NCBI RefSeq assembly: GCF_000739935.1
Contig: NZ_BBJU01000025.1
Span: 62,001 to 126,000 of the forward strand
DNA: 64,000 nucleotides
Source of the DNA: Agrobacterium rubi TR3 = NBRC 13261
GTDB lineage: Bacteria; Pseudomonadota; Alphaproteobacteria; Rhizobiales; Rhizobiaceae
Direction: 5' to 3'
In this document: in pieces, positions 62,932 through 64,000 of the stretch
How positions within the stretch are numbered: position 1 is the first letter of the stretch
Layout: every line of letters starts with the position of its first letter
Position numbers and translations under genes: made by a program
The notes under the pieces: model-generated
Told to the model about the DNA's origin: nothing
The model's input: the letters and a program-made list of their open reading frames with translations, nothing else
The model's database searches: none

Positions 62932-62932
<1 letters not shown>
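62534..62932 (-). CDS. PIN-domain (VapC) toxin
   Basis: The 132-residue protein starts MPFVVDASVVAAWFLPNE (Asp6). It has HEFRNILLSAERRKRID (Glu), LSAYDAAYLALATS (Asp) and LATNDKKLATAA (Asp), the PIN ribonuclease acidic set. Start at 62932 shares a base with the antitoxin stop (TGATG); a longer frame to 62956 begins inside the antitoxin. Target RNA unknown. It is convergent with the second Nudix gene. Confidence 0.93.
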
Positions 62933-63900
<968 letters not shown>

Positions 63901-63904
<4 letters not shown>

Positions 63905-64000
63905 AGGCCGAGCGTGCCTTTGTAGATCGTGCCGTGCCCGTCTTCTGCACGCGCAACCATGCGGCCGAGTGCAAAGACTATTTCGCCTTCGGCGGTCAGG
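63901..64000 (-). CDS. purM: Phosphoribosylformylglycinamidine cyclo-ligase, C-terminal end (partial)
   Basis: The minus-strand frame entering from the right edge reads LTAEGEIVFALGRMVARAED and ends YKGTLGL with stop at 63901-63903. This matches the conserved PurM C-terminus (GE-V-LGR-V with a final YKG-L). It overlaps the purN start as ATGA. Only 32 residues are in the window; the rest of AIR synthetase lies beyond it. Confidence 0.85.

Overview
The window looks like a piece of the main chromosome of an alphaproteobacterium of the Rhizobiaceae, close to Agrobacterium/Rhizobium. The evidence is the gene order (rpsF-rpsR-DUF2232-rplI; dnaB, alr, radA, cvpA, purF; fabD-fabG-acpP-fabF-mltG-yicC-gmk; lptF-lptG-lptD-surA-like-pdxA-rsmA), the moderately high GC, an acidic C-terminal extension on L9, an Omp25-type surface protein and rhizobial-style palindromic intergenic repeats. 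No rRNA, tRNA, CRISPR array, prophage or complete insertion sequence was seen.

Layout. 1-5.9 kb (minus strand): partial SDR, purF, cvpA, radA, a ParDE-type toxin-antitoxin pair and alr. 6-13 kb: two plus-strand accessory blocks (an AraC regulator with azlCD; marR-emrB-emrA) sit on either side of dnaB. 13.3-15.8 kb: the rpsF/rpsR/rplI ribosomal operon. 16-18.6 kb: aldo/keto reductase and a divergent Nramp-family transporter. 18.7-25.6 kb: type II fatty-acid synthesis genes, mltG, yicC and gmk. 25.6-34.1 kb (minus): a Phd/VapC pair, rsmA, pdxA, SurA-like chaperone, lptD, lptG and lptF. 34.3-37.6 kb: pepA, holC and an unusual nitrilase-fold protein. 37.7-47.5 kb: PQQ glucose dehydrogenase, a GAF-GGDEF diguanylate cyclase, an aldose 1-dehydrogenase, a processive GT2 glycosyltransferase with an AT-rich leader, a YheS-like ABC-F protein and a GST. 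47.6-54.6 kb: ndk, a lipoprotein/CGNR-regulator pair divergent from an orphan LivH-like permease, then moaE, moaD, pgsA, uvrC and an SDR on the minus strand. 55-64 kb: Omp25-like protein, GST, RNase T2, a UPF0104 membrane protein, rlmJ, a molybdopterin oxidoreductase, tandem NudK-like Nudix hydrolases, a VapBC pair, purN and the 3' end of purM.

Most of the window is housekeeping: purine synthesis, replication and repair, translation, fatty-acid synthesis, peptidoglycan and LPS export. Small accessory modules (three toxin-antitoxin pairs, efflux, transport, regulators) are set between conserved core genes. The observations most worth checking are a ParE-type toxin whose only plausible start is ATT; a nitrilase-fold protein lacking the catalytic Cys and Lys and carrying a basic N-terminal extension; a 32-bp dyad between the CGNR regulator and the orphan permease; an Nramp protein lacking the DPGN metal site; and large inverted repeats after emrA and ndk. 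All assignments come from reading the sequence; no database search was run.
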